From: Herbiconiux daphne
GTDB lineage: Bacteria; Actinomycetota; Actinomycetes; Actinomycetales; Microbacteriaceae
DNA length: 64,000 nt
NCBI RefSeq assembly: GCF_024979295.1
Contig: NZ_JANLCJ010000004.1
Coordinates: 434,001 to 498,000 of the forward strand
Reading direction: 5' to 3'
Each line of letters starts with the position of its first letter. Positions within the stretch are counted from its first letter, which is position 1. The translations under genes and the position numbers were made by a program. The notes below the pieces were generated by a model. That model saw only the letters and a list, made by a program, of their open reading frames with translations. It did not search any database and was not told where the DNA came from. Below are positions 25,722 to 33,945 of this stretch, piece by piece.

Positions 25722-26489
25722 ATGAACATCGTCGTCGTCGGGGGCACCGGACTCATCGGCAAGAACGTCATCAAGCGATTGACCGCCCTCGGGCACACCG
25801 CGACCGCCGCGTCGCCCAACACCGGGGTGAACACCCTGGCGGGCGAGGGGCTCGACGAGGCTCTCACGGGGGCCGAGGTCGTGGTCGACGTGACCAACTC
25901 CCCCTCGTTCGCGCCCGCCGACGTGATGCACTTCTTCACGACCTCGACCGCCAACCAGCTGGCGGCCGAGCGGCGCGCCGGCGTCGGGCACCACGTCGCG
26001 CTCTCGATCGTGGGCGTGGAGCGGCCCTCCGACGGCGGCTACTTTCAGGCCAAAGCGGCGCAGGAGACGCTGATCCGCGAGTCGGGGCAGCCGTTCACCA
26101 TCGTGCACGCCACGCAGTTCTTCGAGTTCATCGGCGCCATCGCCGACACCGCGACGAGCGGCACGACCGTGACGCTGCCGCCGGTGGCGTTCCAGCCGGT
26201 GGCGGCCGATGACGTCGCCGCCGCCGTGACCCGCGCCGCCGTGGGCGCGCCGGTGAACGGCATCGTCGAGATCGCCGGGCCCGAGCGCGCGCCGTTCGAC
26301 CGGATTGTGGCCCGCGTGCTTCAGGCGCGCGGCGACGAGCGCACGGTGGTGGCCGACCCCGCCGCGACGTACTTCGGCGCCCACGTCGACGACACGTCGC
26401 TCGTGCCCGAGTCGGCACCGGATGCCGCGGGCACGACCCTCGAGGCCTGGCTCGCCGCGGGCGGGGCGACGCCGGCGCCGGCGCGCTGA
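25722..26489 (+). CDS. NAD(P)-binding NmrA-like atypical SDR
   Basis: 255 aa from the ATG with GAAAGG upstream. It begins directly with a Rossmann motif (MNIVVVGGTGLIGKNVIKRL, GGTGxxG), followed by FQAKAAQETLIRESGQPFTIVHATQFFEF, typical of NmrA/HSCARG-type atypical SDRs that act as NAD(P)H sensors or quinone/azo reductases. No catalytic YxxxK is evident. Divergent from the amidase operon and sharing the operator-bearing region, so it might be co-regulated, but its role is unknown. Confidence 0.85.
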   Translation: MNIVVVGGTGLIGKNVIKRLTALGHTATAASPNTGVNTLAGEGLDEALTGAEVVVDVTNSPSFAPADVMHFFTTSTANQLAAERRAGVGHHVALSIVGVERPSDGGYFQAKAAQETLIRESGQPFTIVHATQFFEFIGAIADTATSGTTVTLPPVAFQPVAADDVAAAVTRAAVGAPVNGIVEIAGPERAPFDRIVARVLQARGDERTVVADPAATYFGAHVDDTSLVPESAPDAAGTTLEAWLAAGGATPAPAR

Positions 26490-26497
26490 CCGTACCC

Positions 26498-26570
26498 GCG
26501 GACAACAGCAAACCTCGAGCGAACCTCGGCCGCATACGGCCCGGTTGCGCCGAGGTTTGCTGTTGTCCGC
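26498..26570. repeat. Perfect 20-bp inverted repeat between convergent genes
   Basis: Arms at 26498-26517 and 26551-26570 are exactly complementary (GCGGACAACAGCAAACCTCG and its complement), around a 33-nt loop. It lies between the NmrA-like gene and the convergent aminotransferase gene, so a bidirectional terminator is plausible. The arms are unrelated to the AGTTGCGCCAAAGTGCCC hairpins elsewhere in the window. Confidence 0.8.
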
Positions 26571-26625
26571 AGCGCGGCAGCGGCGTGACCGCGGGGTGAC
26601 CGCGGGGTGCCGCGGCGAGCCGCCG

Positions 26626-27972
26626 TCAGGCGGAGAGCTCGGCCAGCTTCTGCTCGATCACGGTGGCGGCGTCGTCGATGAGTTCCTCAGAGATGACGAC
26701 GCTGGGCAGGAATCGCAGCACGCTGTCCCAGCTGCCGGCATCCAGCACGATCACGCCGTTCGAGGTGGCGTGCTTGATCACGGCGGTGAGCGCCTCGGGG
26801 TTGGGCTTCTTGGTGCCGGGGTGCACGAGCTCGACGCCGAACATGGCGCCCTTGCCGCGCACCTCGCCGACCACGCTGAAGCGCGAGGCCCAGTCGCCGA
26901 TGCGGGCGAAGAACGCACGCTCGACGCGCTGCGCCTCGGCGATGAGGCCCTCCGACTCGATCACGTCGAAAACGGCGAGAGCCGCGGCCGTCGACACCGG
27001 GTTGCCGCCGAAGGTGCCGCCGATGCCGCCGGGTTGCACGGCATCCATGATCTCGGCGCGACCGGTGACCGCCGCGAGCGGGAAGCCGCCCGCGATGCCC
27101 TTGGCGCTCGTGACGAGGTCGGGCACGACGCCGTGGTGCTCGATCGAATACCACGCCCCCGAGCGGGCGATGCCGGCCTGGATCTCGTCGGCCACGAACA
27201 CGATGCCGTTCTCGGTGCAGAACTCGCTCAGGCGTTTGAAGAAGCCGGGAGCGGGGATGACGATGCCGCCGTCGCCCTGGATCGGCTCGACGAACAGCGC
27301 CGCCAGCTCGGTCGCCCCGATGTGCGTGTTGATGTAGTCGATGGTGCGCTCGGCCGCCTCGTCGCCGGTCATGCCGTCGGGGTCGCGGAAGGGGTAGCTG
27401 ATCGGCACGCTGTAGATGTCGCCCGGCATCGGCCCCATGCCGGCGCGCTCGGGCCAGGGGCGGTAGGTCATGGCCATGGTGAGGTTGGTGCGGCCGTGGA
27501 ACGCGTGGTCGAGCGTCGCGATCACGCGGCGGCCGGTGTACTTGCGGGCGATCTTGACGGCGTTCTCGACCGCCTCGGCGCCCGAGTTGACGAGGATCGA
27601 ACGCTTCTCGAAGTCGCCCGGGGTGATCTCGGCGAGCTTCTCGGCCACCCGCAGGTAGTTCTCGTAGGGCGTGACCGTGAAGAGCGTGTGGGTCAGCTTC
27701 GACGCCTGCTCGGCAGCGGCAGCCGCGACAGCCGGATGCGCGTGGCCGATGGTCGTGACGCCGATGCCGCACCCGAGATCGATGATCTGGTTGCCGTCGA
27801 CGTCGACGAGGATGGCGCCCGACCCGTGATCCATGTAGATGTCGGCGAGCGTTCCGGCACCTCGCGACACGGTCTTGCGGCGGCGCTCGTGCAGCTCCCT
27901 CGACTTCGGCCCGGGCAGTTCGGTGACGATCTTGCGCGCTTGCGGAACGGAGAAGGAGGAAGAGTCGACCAT
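26626..27972 (-). CDS. gabT: 4-aminobutyrate aminotransferase (class III, PLP-dependent)
   Basis: 448 aa class III aminotransferase. The PLP-binding Lys lies in TSAKGIAGGFPLAAV; other signatures are NSGAEAVENAVKIARKYTGR, HAFHGRTNLTMAMT, EPIQGDGG and FVADEIQAG. These match actinobacterial GabT, which transfers the amino group of GABA to 2-oxoglutarate to give succinate semialdehyde. No succinate-semialdehyde dehydrogenase gene lies next to it. A -10 box TAGGCT (27979-27984) ends 6 nt before the ATG. Confidence 0.92.
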   Translation of the reverse strand: MVDSSSFSVPQARKIVTELPGPKSRELHERRRKTVSRGAGTLADIYMDHGSGAILVDVDGNQIIDLGCGIGVTTIGHAHPAVAAAAAEQASKLTHTLFTVTPYENYLRVAEKLAEITPGDFEKRSILVNSGAEAVENAVKIARKYTGRRVIATLDHAFHGRTNLTMAMTYRPWPERAGMGPMPGDIYSVPISYPFRDPDGMTGDEAAERTIDYINTHIGATELAALFVEPIQGDGGIVIPAPGFFKRLSEFCTENGIVFVADEIQAGIARSGAWYSIEHHGVVPDLVTSAKGIAGGFPLAAVTGRAEIMDAVQPGGIGGTFGGNPVSTAAALAVFDVIESEGLIAEAQRVERAFFARIGDWASRFSVVGEVRGKGAMFGVELVHPGTKKPNPEALTAVIKHATSNGVIVLDAGSWDSVLRFLPSVVISEELIDDAATVIEQKLAELSA

Positions 27973-27978
27973 GCTTCG

Positions 27979-27984
27979 AGCCTA
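27979..27984 (-). promoter_or_regulatory. Leaderless -10 box of gabT
   Basis: Minus-strand TAGGCT, 6 nt (CGAAGC), ATG; no Shine-Dalgarno sequence. Confidence 0.5.
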
Positions 27985-28026
27985 ACCCGCGACCGGGGGC
28001 GCGCTCGTTCCCGCTCAGTTCATGGA

Positions 28027-29070
28027 CTACGGGCGTAAGTAGTTCGCCAGCTTGTCTTCCAACGACTTCGAGATCGTGTCCTGGCCGCCTAGCACGATGA
28101 TCCGCTGTGGATCGAGACGTCGCAACTCCTGTTCCACCTGCAACGAGATGCCATTCTTCGAAACCAGTAACACGGGACTGCCGAACGCGATCGCAGCCGC
28201 AGAACCCGACAACGCATCGGGGAACACCTCGCCTGACGCAACGAACACCATCGATCGTTCGGCACAGAACTGATTCGCCGACGTCGCGGCCGAGACGGCA
28301 TAGCGATCGGGACCCGGAACCCTTTGGGTCGGCGCATTTGCAGCCAGCGTCAAAGCGGTCGCGTCGCTGACAGTCGACGGCCCTCCGACGATGATGATGT
28401 GCTCGACGTCGCCCCGAGCGGCCAGATAGCGGGCGATCTCCGGCGGTACTCCATTCTTCTGAACCAGGAGTACCGGTGCGAACGCGTCACCGGCCGCCGC
28501 CGCCGCCGACAGTGCATCGGAGAAGACTTCTCCTGACGCCACGTAGACAGTGTCGACGTCGGTGCCGAACATCTGCGACGCCAGACGCGCCGACACGTCG
28601 TAGCGGTCATCGCCCGAGATGCGCTTGACCGACCCGGTGGCGAGGCCCGACACCGAGCGCTCGACCTCGGATGAGATCGAGGCGGTTCCACCGAGGATCA
28701 CGATATCCCTGGGCGCGAGACGCACGATCTCGGCACGCACCGAGGCGGGAACGGAATCTTTCGTCACGAGGAGCACTGGGCCATGCAGGTGCCCGGCCGC
28801 TGCCGAACCGCTGAGTGCATCGGCGAAGCCCGACCCAGTGGCGAGGAAGACCACCGCCGCGCCGCCCGGGAAGCTTCTCGCAGACGTGCGAGCAGACACC
28901 TCGAACCGGTCAGCGCCGGAGATCCTCTCGACACCTGGCGGGATCGATTCCGTCGGCGGACACGTTTCGGCGACTTCGTTATGGGCGACGGCCGCGTGGG
29001 CGCCAGCCGCCGGCCCCATCGATGCCAGCAACACGATCGTGCTGGTCAGGATGATCGTGGAGAATCTCAT
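28027..29070 (-). CDS. Secreted cell-wall-binding repeat 2 protein
   Basis: 347 aa. Sec signal peptide (about residues 1-27). The rest is three cell-wall-binding repeat 2 modules, each with the pattern R-I-S-G-x-D-R-(Y/F)-x-V-S-A, a central V(F/Y)xASGxxFxDALSxxxAA and a closing IIxxGGxxxISxxxE. Such modules attach proteins to the cell wall of Gram-positive bacteria; here they make up the entire mature protein, so it may be a wall-surface protein or a free module set. Codon use is somewhat less GC-biased than in neighbouring genes. Confidence 0.9.
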   Translation of the reverse strand: MRFSTIILTSTIVLLASMGPAAGAHAAVAHNEVAETCPPTESIPPGVERISGADRFEVSARTSARSFPGGAAVVFLATGSGFADALSGSAAAGHLHGPVLLVTKDSVPASVRAEIVRLAPRDIVILGGTASISSEVERSVSGLATGSVKRISGDDRYDVSARLASQMFGTDVDTVYVASGEVFSDALSAAAAAGDAFAPVLLVQKNGVPPEIARYLAARGDVEHIIIVGGPSTVSDATALTLAANAPTQRVPGPDRYAVSAATSANQFCAERSMVFVASGEVFPDALSGSAAAIAFGSPVLLVSKNGISLQVEQELRRLDPQRIIVLGGQDTISKSLEDKLANYLRP

Positions 29071-29094
29071 GCGCTAACCATACACGAGCTTCCC

Positions 29095-29715
29095 TCACTT
29101 TATCTGGCTTCCCGCGCCCTTACGCGGGCAGGTGTCGACGTGGTCGTCGACCACGCCAACGGCCTCGAGGTAGGCGTAGACGATGGTCGACCCCACGAAC
29201 GTGAAACCGCGCTTCTTCAGGTCTTTGCTCAGGCGGTCCGAGAGCGGTGTGGTGGCCTGCAGGTCGCCGAGGCCGCGCGGATGGTTCACGATCTGCTCGT
29301 CGTCGACCCACCCCCAGAGGTAGGCGGCGAAGCTGCCGAACTCCTCCTGCACCCGCAGAAAGGCGAGAGCGTTCTTGCGCGTGCCGAAGATCTTCAGGCG
29401 GTTCCGGATGATTCCGCCATCGCTCATCAAGGCCTCGAGCTGCTCGTCGTCGAACTGCGACACCGCCACGACGTCGTAGCCCGCGAACGCCCGTTCGTAC
29501 CCGGCGCGGCGACCCAGGATGGTCGACCACGACAGCCCGGCCTGCGCGCCCTCGAGCACGAGCATCTCGAACAGATGCCGGTCGTCGTGCGACGGCACGC
29601 CCCACTCGGCGTCGTGGTAGCGGCGCATGGCGAGACTGCCGTTGGCCCACGCGCACGTGCCGCCGTGGGGGTCGAACTCTGGCTCGGGGTGTGCCGCGGC
29701 ATCCGTTTCGGTCAT
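29095..29715 (-). CDS. tag: DNA-3-methyladenine glycosylase I
   Basis: 206 aa. Zinc-binding residues C21, H34, H192 and C196 have the same spacing (13 and 4) as in E. coli Tag. Signature motifs are RRYHDAEWGVPSHDDRHLFEML, EGAQAGLSWSTIL and HPRGLGDLQATTPLSDRLSKDLKKRGFTFVGSTIVYAYLEAVG. It removes 3-methyladenine from alkylated DNA. Stands alone 24 bp downstream of the cell-wall-binding gene's start side. Confidence 0.95.
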   Translation of the reverse strand: MTETDAAAHPEPEFDPHGGTCAWANGSLAMRRYHDAEWGVPSHDDRHLFEMLVLEGAQAGLSWSTILGRRAGYERAFAGYDVVAVSQFDDEQLEALMSDGGIIRNRLKIFGTRKNALAFLRVQEEFGSFAAYLWGWVDDEQIVNHPRGLGDLQATTPLSDRLSKDLKKRGFTFVGSTIVYAYLEAVGVVDDHVDTCPRKGAGSQIK

Positions 29716-29749
29716 GCCTCGATCATCTCAGCAGGCGCCGACATGCCTG

Positions 29750-30511
29750 CTATTGCGCCGTGTAGCCGCCGTCGATGACCAGCTCGCTGCCCGTGGTGAA
29801 CTTCGACTCGTCAGAAGCGAGGAACAGCATCGCGTAGGCGACGTCGTCGGGCTCGCCGATGGTGCCGAGTGGATGCTCCGATTTCATCTGCTCGATGTAG
29901 CCGGGGGTCTGGCGCGCCTTCTCGATGTTCATGGGCGTCAGGATGGTGCCGGGCAGGATGGCGTTGAAGCGTATTCCCTCGGCGGCATACGTGATCGCAT
30001 CCGTCTTCGTCATGGTGCGCACGGCGGCCTTGGTGGCGTGGTAGACGGGAACGTCGGCGTTGCCGATGATGGCGTAGATCGACGACATGTTGACGATGCT
30101 CTTCTGCCCCGGGGTGTTGCGCATGTGCGGGATGGCGTGCTTGGTGCACAGGAACGGGCCGCCCGCGTTGACCTTGAAGACCTTCTCCCAATCGGCGAAG
30201 TCGACCTTGTCGGTGGGTTCGACGGGGCCGGCGATGCCCGCGTTGTTGATGAGGATGTTGAGGGCGCCGAACCGCTCGACCACCTCGGCGAACACCTGCT
30301 CGATGCGGCTCTCGTCGGTGACGTTCATGGTCCAGAACTGGGCGGTGCCGCCGGCATCCCGGATCTCCTGGGCCACCCGTTCGCCCGAATCCGACATGTC
30401 GACGAGCGCCACGGCCGCGCCTTCGCGGGCGAACAGGCGCGAGATGGCCTCGCCCATGCCGCTGCCGGCGCCGGTGACGATGGCGGTCTTGCCCTCGAGT
30501 CTTGCGGTCAT
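29750..30511 (-). CDS. SDR family oxidoreductase
   Basis: 253 aa classical SDR: TGAGSGMG, NNAG, Ser in NMSSIYAIIG, YHATK (Tyr, Lys), C-terminal GSELVIDGGYTAQ. Preceded by AAGGGAG. Divergent from a cupin gene and a second SDR whose C-terminus is nearly the same (GAELVIDGGYTTQ), so the three may form one small catabolic or detoxifying unit. Substrate unknown. Confidence 0.88.
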   Translation of the reverse strand: MTARLEGKTAIVTGAGSGMGEAISRLFAREGAAVALVDMSDSGERVAQEIRDAGGTAQFWTMNVTDESRIEQVFAEVVERFGALNILINNAGIAGPVEPTDKVDFADWEKVFKVNAGGPFLCTKHAIPHMRNTPGQKSIVNMSSIYAIIGNADVPVYHATKAAVRTMTKTDAITYAAEGIRFNAILPGTILTPMNIEKARQTPGYIEQMKSEHPLGTIGEPDDVAYAMLFLASDESKFTTGSELVIDGGYTAQ

Positions 30512-30544
30512 GTCTTGTCACTCCCTTGTGAATCGTGTACAACC

Positions 30545-30581
30545 ACACTGTAGTGTTAATCGTAAGTGAACAGCGCTGTTC
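30545..30581. promoter_or_regulatory. Two palindromic operator candidates between SDR and cupin genes
   Basis: ACACT-GT-AGTGT at 30545-30556 and a perfect 14-bp palindrome GAACAGCGCTGTTC at 30568-30581, the latter ending just before the cupin ribosome binding site. Both sit in an 86-bp divergent region. No regulator gene is adjacent, so the binding protein would be encoded elsewhere. Confidence 0.5.
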
Positions 30582-30597
30582 AGGGAGAGGTTACAAC

Positions 30598-31026
30598 GTG
30601 ATTGTCAAAGACACCAACGTCCCCACGATGCTCGAGCACGGGGGCACCTGCCGATCGTGGTTCTTCTTTCATAAAGAGGAGCTGCGCGACGAGACCGAGG
30701 GCGGCTACCTCGAGTTCATCGACGAGTTCGAGCTCGCGGCGGGCACGGCCCTCGAGCCGCACTCGCACAACACCGACGAGTTCTATTACCTGCTGCGTGG
30801 CACCGCGGTGATGCGCATCGAAGACGAGGAGCAGGATGTCGGCCCCGGCAACCTCGTGCGCATTCCCCGCAACCAGATCCACAGCATCCGGGCGAAGGAG
30901 GGCGAGGGATTCCGCGCGCTCGCCTTCGCGATCAGCTACATGCCGAAGGACGAGGTGGGCTACACCGCCTACCCGCCGGGCGGCGAGCCGCACTTCGTGC
31001 CGAGCGACGCCGACACCTTCGAGTAG
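30598..31026 (+). CDS. Cupin domain protein
   Basis: 142 aa from a GTG start that has GGGAGAGG 8 nt upstream; an in-frame ATG at 30535 would add residues with no family similarity and cover the operators. Single cupin_2 barrel: the metal motif is PHSHNTDEFYYLLRGTAVM, followed by VRIPRNQIHSI with the second-motif His. Small metal-binding cupins of this type act as isomerases, lyases or sensors. 24 bp upstream of an SDR in the same direction; role unknown. Confidence 0.83.
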   Translation: MIVKDTNVPTMLEHGGTCRSWFFFHKEELRDETEGGYLEFIDEFELAAGTALEPHSHNTDEFYYLLRGTAVMRIEDEEQDVGPGNLVRIPRNQIHSIRAKEGEGFRALAFAISYMPKDEVGYTAYPPGGEPHFVPSDADTFE

Positions 31027-31050
31027 CGCGAACGTCCGGCGGAGACAGCG

Positions 31051-31773
31051 ATGAGACTGCAGAACAAGATCGCCCTGGTGACGGGCGCGGGCCGGGGCAT
31101 CGGGCGCGCGACCGCGGAACTCTTCGCCGCCGAGGGCGCCACCGTCTACGCGGCCGACCTGTCGGTCGACGAGCCCTTCGAGTCGCCGGCGGTGACATTC
31201 GTCGAACTCGACGTCACCGATCTGGAGGCCTGGCAGACGGTGGTCAACGGCATCGTCGACGAGCACGGCCGCATCGACGTGCTGTTCAACAATGCCGGCC
31301 TCGTCGGCTCGTACGAACCCGTCGACTCGATCGCGCTCGACGACTGGGCTCGGGTGATGAACGTCAATCTCAACGGCGTCTTCTACGGCGCCCGAACCGT
31401 CGTGCCGCGGATGCGTGCCGCCGGCCGGGGATCGATCATCAACACGTCGTCGATCTGGGGCATCGCGGGAGCCGCGGGAGTGGCCGCCTACACCGCCTCG
31501 AAAGGCGCGGTGCGGCTGCTCACGAAGAACCTCGCGTTGTCGTATGCGGCCGACGGCATACGGGCGAACTCGATTCACCCGGGCATCATCGACACCCCGT
31601 TGATCGCGGCTCAGGATGCGCAGATCACGGCGGGAGTGGTGGCGCAGACGCCGTTGGGCCGGCTCGGAACGGCACAGGAGATCGCCTTCGGTGCGCTCTT
31701 TCTCGCGAGCGACGAGTCGAGCTTCATGACCGGTGCCGAGCTCGTCATCGACGGGGGCTACACGACGCAGTGA
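31051..31773 (+). CDS. SDR family oxidoreductase (cupin operon)
   Basis: 240 aa SDR: TGAGRGIG, NNAG, Ser in NTSSIWGIAG, YTASKGAV (Tyr, Lys) and the usual C-terminal LVIDGGYTTQ. GGCGGAG precedes the ATG. Co-transcribed with the cupin gene (24-bp gap). Resembles glucose 1-dehydrogenase/3-oxoacyl reductase-like SDRs in general; substrate not identifiable. Confidence 0.88.
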   Translation: MRLQNKIALVTGAGRGIGRATAELFAAEGATVYAADLSVDEPFESPAVTFVELDVTDLEAWQTVVNGIVDEHGRIDVLFNNAGLVGSYEPVDSIALDDWARVMNVNLNGVFYGARTVVPRMRAAGRGSIINTSSIWGIAGAAGVAAYTASKGAVRLLTKNLALSYAADGIRANSIHPGIIDTPLIAAQDAQITAGVVAQTPLGRLGTAQEIAFGALFLASDESSFMTGAELVIDGGYTTQ

Positions 31774-31872
31774 CCGGATGCCGCGGCGTGCGGTCATGGC
31801 GGCGTGCTCGCTGGGGCGTGCCGGGGGCCGGGTGCAGGGCGCCGGATGCCGCGCGTGCTCGTTCTCCCGCGA

Positions 31873-32451
31873 TCAGCCGCCGGCCGACGAGCCGAAGCCC
31901 GACTTGCCCGACGAGCCGAAGCCGGCCTTGAGGGGCGCGCGGTCACCGGTCTTGGCGCCGGCCGCGGCCGGAGTCACGACATCCGACTGCAGTTTCGAAC
32001 CGGGGGCCGCGAAGCCGCCGTTCGGAACGGTGGCCCAGCCGGAGACGTTGGGCGAGTTCCAGCGCGATCCGGCGAACAGGAGCGGGCCGAGCCACAGTCC
32101 GGCGTAGTGCGCGCCCGGGTAGCGCGACGAGGGCTCGCACAGGTCTTCGGGGGTGTCGACGATGTCTTCGCCCTGCCGCTCGAGCACCGCGATCTGCTCG
32201 GTGACGTCGGCGATGCAGGCCTCTTTGGAGTCGTACATCGGGCGCTCGGCGTTCTCGGGCACGACGTACTTCTCGCCGTCGGCGCCCTCGAGCACGATGC
32301 CCTCGTCGGTGGGGGCGCAGCCCGAGAGGGCGAGCACGGCACCGGCGATGGAGACCACGGCAACGCCGCGGGCGGCTGCCGGGCGGCGGAGCGCGGCGCG
32401 TTTGGTGGCCGCGATGCCGGACAGGGCGAGAGAGGAGGAACGGGAGGCCAT
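31873..32451 (-). CDS. DUF1190/YgiB-like lipoprotein
   Basis: 192 aa from ATG 32451. An N-terminal Ala/Arg-rich signal ends in a lipobox L-S-G-C, giving a membrane-anchored exported protein. The body (YDSKEACIADVTEQIAVLERQGED) and the C-terminal GFGSSGKSGFGSSAGG tail resemble the YgiB (DUF1190) family. Its upstream neighbour encodes the glutathionylspermidine-synthase-like YgiC, the same pairing as ygiB-ygiC in enterobacteria, separated by 53 bp. Function of the family is not established. Confidence 0.72.
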   Translation of the reverse strand: MASRSSSLALSGIAATKRAALRRPAAARGVAVVSIAGAVLALSGCAPTDEGIVLEGADGEKYVVPENAERPMYDSKEACIADVTEQIAVLERQGEDIVDTPEDLCEPSSRYPGAHYAGLWLGPLLFAGSRWNSPNVSGWATVPNGGFAAPGSKLQSDVVTPAAAGAKTGDRAPLKAGFGSSGKSGFGSSAGG

Positions 32452-32504
32452 GAGGGTTCCATCCTGCCCCACGGGCGTGGGAATGTGCTCAGGGTTCGGG
32501 CGGC

Positions 32505-33791
32505 TCAGGGTTCGATGTAGTGCGGCACGAACTCGGCCAGGTCGCCGGTGATCGGGCCGCCCGTCTCGCGCAGGTCGATGCCGGCCGGCGTTTCGCCCAC
32601 GATCCAGCTGCCGATGACCGCGGTCTTCGGCCGCCCGGCCGCCGTCGCGATCGGGGTGAATCGCGCCCGCTGCTGATAGACGAAGCCCTCGTCACCGTAG
32701 CCGCCCTCGTTCGAGGCCACGAGTGCGTCGGTCCCGTCGAAGACCCGAACGTTCGCGCCCTCACGGCCGAGTCTCGGTTTCGCGACGTAGCCGGCCGAGC
32801 CGCCGCGCAGCGCATCCGGAGCCTCGAAAGCGGGAAGCAGGTTGGGGTGGTCGGGGAAGAGTTCCCAGAGCACAACGAGCAGCTGCTTGTTGCTGAGCAG
32901 GAGCTTCCAGGCCGGCTCCACCCAGGCGGTGCGGCCGCGCGTGTTCGGGAGGAAGCCGCCGAACTGTTCGGCGAGCATCCACTCCCAGGGGTAGAGCTTG
33001 AAGATGCGGTGCACCTCTTCGTCGTCGGCGTCGAGAAACGCCTGGCGGTCGACGCTGAAGCTGAGGTCTTCCATGAAGATCAGTTTCGGGTCGAAGCCCG
33101 CCGCCTTCGCGGTCTCGGCCATGTAGGCGATGGTGTCGAAGTCTTCGACGATGAGTTCGGCCTCGGGCTCGCCGTTGTCGTGCAGCGATGCGAGGTGCAG
33201 CCGGGCGCCGGGTGCGAGGCCCCACCGGGCGGTGCGGATGTGCTCCCACTGCTCGATCAGCAGCTCGTGCACGGCGTTGAACTGGTCGGCGCCGGCGGGG
33301 AGCACTCCGGCGGCGGTCTGCTCTTCGAGCCACTGCCACTGGGCGGCGGCGGTCTCGACGAGCGAGGTGGGGGTGTCGGCGTTGAACTCGAGCAACTTCA
33401 CCGCGGGCGAGCGCACCGTGCCGAATCGTGCTGGGCGACCGGAGAGGTCGGGCGGCCCGGCGCCGTCGTCGTAGGCGAGGTCGAAGCGGCCGTAGACGGT
33501 GGGGTCGTCGTCGTCCCACGAGGCGCGCACGAGTTCGTGGAAGCGTTCCGGGATGCCGAATTCGGCGAACCGGCCGGCCCGCACGACGTGCTCGACCGCG
33601 TCCATGCAGCGGGCGAAGAGCTCGGCGGTCGCCGTCTCGAGCAGCGCGATCTCGGGCGGCGCGAAGGCGTAGGCGGCCTCTTCATTCCAGTAGGGGCGCC
33701 CGTCTTCCGACTCGAGATCGTAGAAGCTGAACCCCACGGCGTCGCACCGCTGCCGCCAGTTCGGCCGGGGGCTCACCTCGACGCGTCGCAT
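32505..33791 (-). CDS. Glutathionylspermidine synthase family ATP-grasp protein (YgiC-like)
   Basis: 428 aa from ATG 33791. GSP_synth family: WNEEAAYAF, the nucleotide/metal segment KLLEFNADTPTSLVETAAAQWQW, KLYPWEWMLAEQFG, EPAWKLLLSNKQLL, KPRLGREGANV and the C-terminal IVGETPAGIDLRET. It lacks the N-terminal amidase domain of E. coli Gsp, so it is a ligase-only protein like YgiC/YjfC. It should make a peptide bond using ATP; acceptor unknown, and glutathione itself is not expected in actinobacteria. Paired with the YgiB-like lipoprotein downstream. Confidence 0.88.
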   Translation of the reverse strand: MRRVEVSPRPNWRQRCDAVGFSFYDLESEDGRPYWNEEAAYAFAPPEIALLETATAELFARCMDAVEHVVRAGRFAEFGIPERFHELVRASWDDDDPTVYGRFDLAYDDGAGPPDLSGRPARFGTVRSPAVKLLEFNADTPTSLVETAAAQWQWLEEQTAAGVLPAGADQFNAVHELLIEQWEHIRTARWGLAPGARLHLASLHDNGEPEAELIVEDFDTIAYMAETAKAAGFDPKLIFMEDLSFSVDRQAFLDADDEEVHRIFKLYPWEWMLAEQFGGFLPNTRGRTAWVEPAWKLLLSNKQLLVVLWELFPDHPNLLPAFEAPDALRGGSAGYVAKPRLGREGANVRVFDGTDALVASNEGGYGDEGFVYQQRARFTPIATAAGRPKTAVIGSWIVGETPAGIDLRETGGPITGDLAEFVPHYIEP

Positions 33792-33828
33792 GCCTCCAGT
33801 ATCGCCCACCCCGCGCTCCCCTCCCCTT

Positions 33829-33891
33829 CGCCGAGTTGCGCCAAAGTGCCCTAAGACAGGCTCAGGAAGGGCACTTTAGCGCAACTCGGCG
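33829..33891. repeat. Dispersed hairpin repeat, copy 1
   Basis: 24-bp arms 33829-33852 and 33868-33891 with one mismatch, 15-nt loop. The core AGTTGCGCCAAAGTGCCC recurs at 34873 and 38156. Here it lies between the YgiC-like gene and the end of the aldo/keto reductase gene, both minus strand. Confidence 0.9.
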
Positions 33892-33945
33892 GAAAGAGAG
33901 GGACGGGAGCGGGGAGGACACTAGGGCCCGGGGGCGGGGGCGGGG

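Noticed and set aside
30535..30597. Upstream ATG start for the cupin gene
   Set aside because: It would include the palindromic operator and lacks a ribosome binding site; the GTG at 30598 has a strong one.
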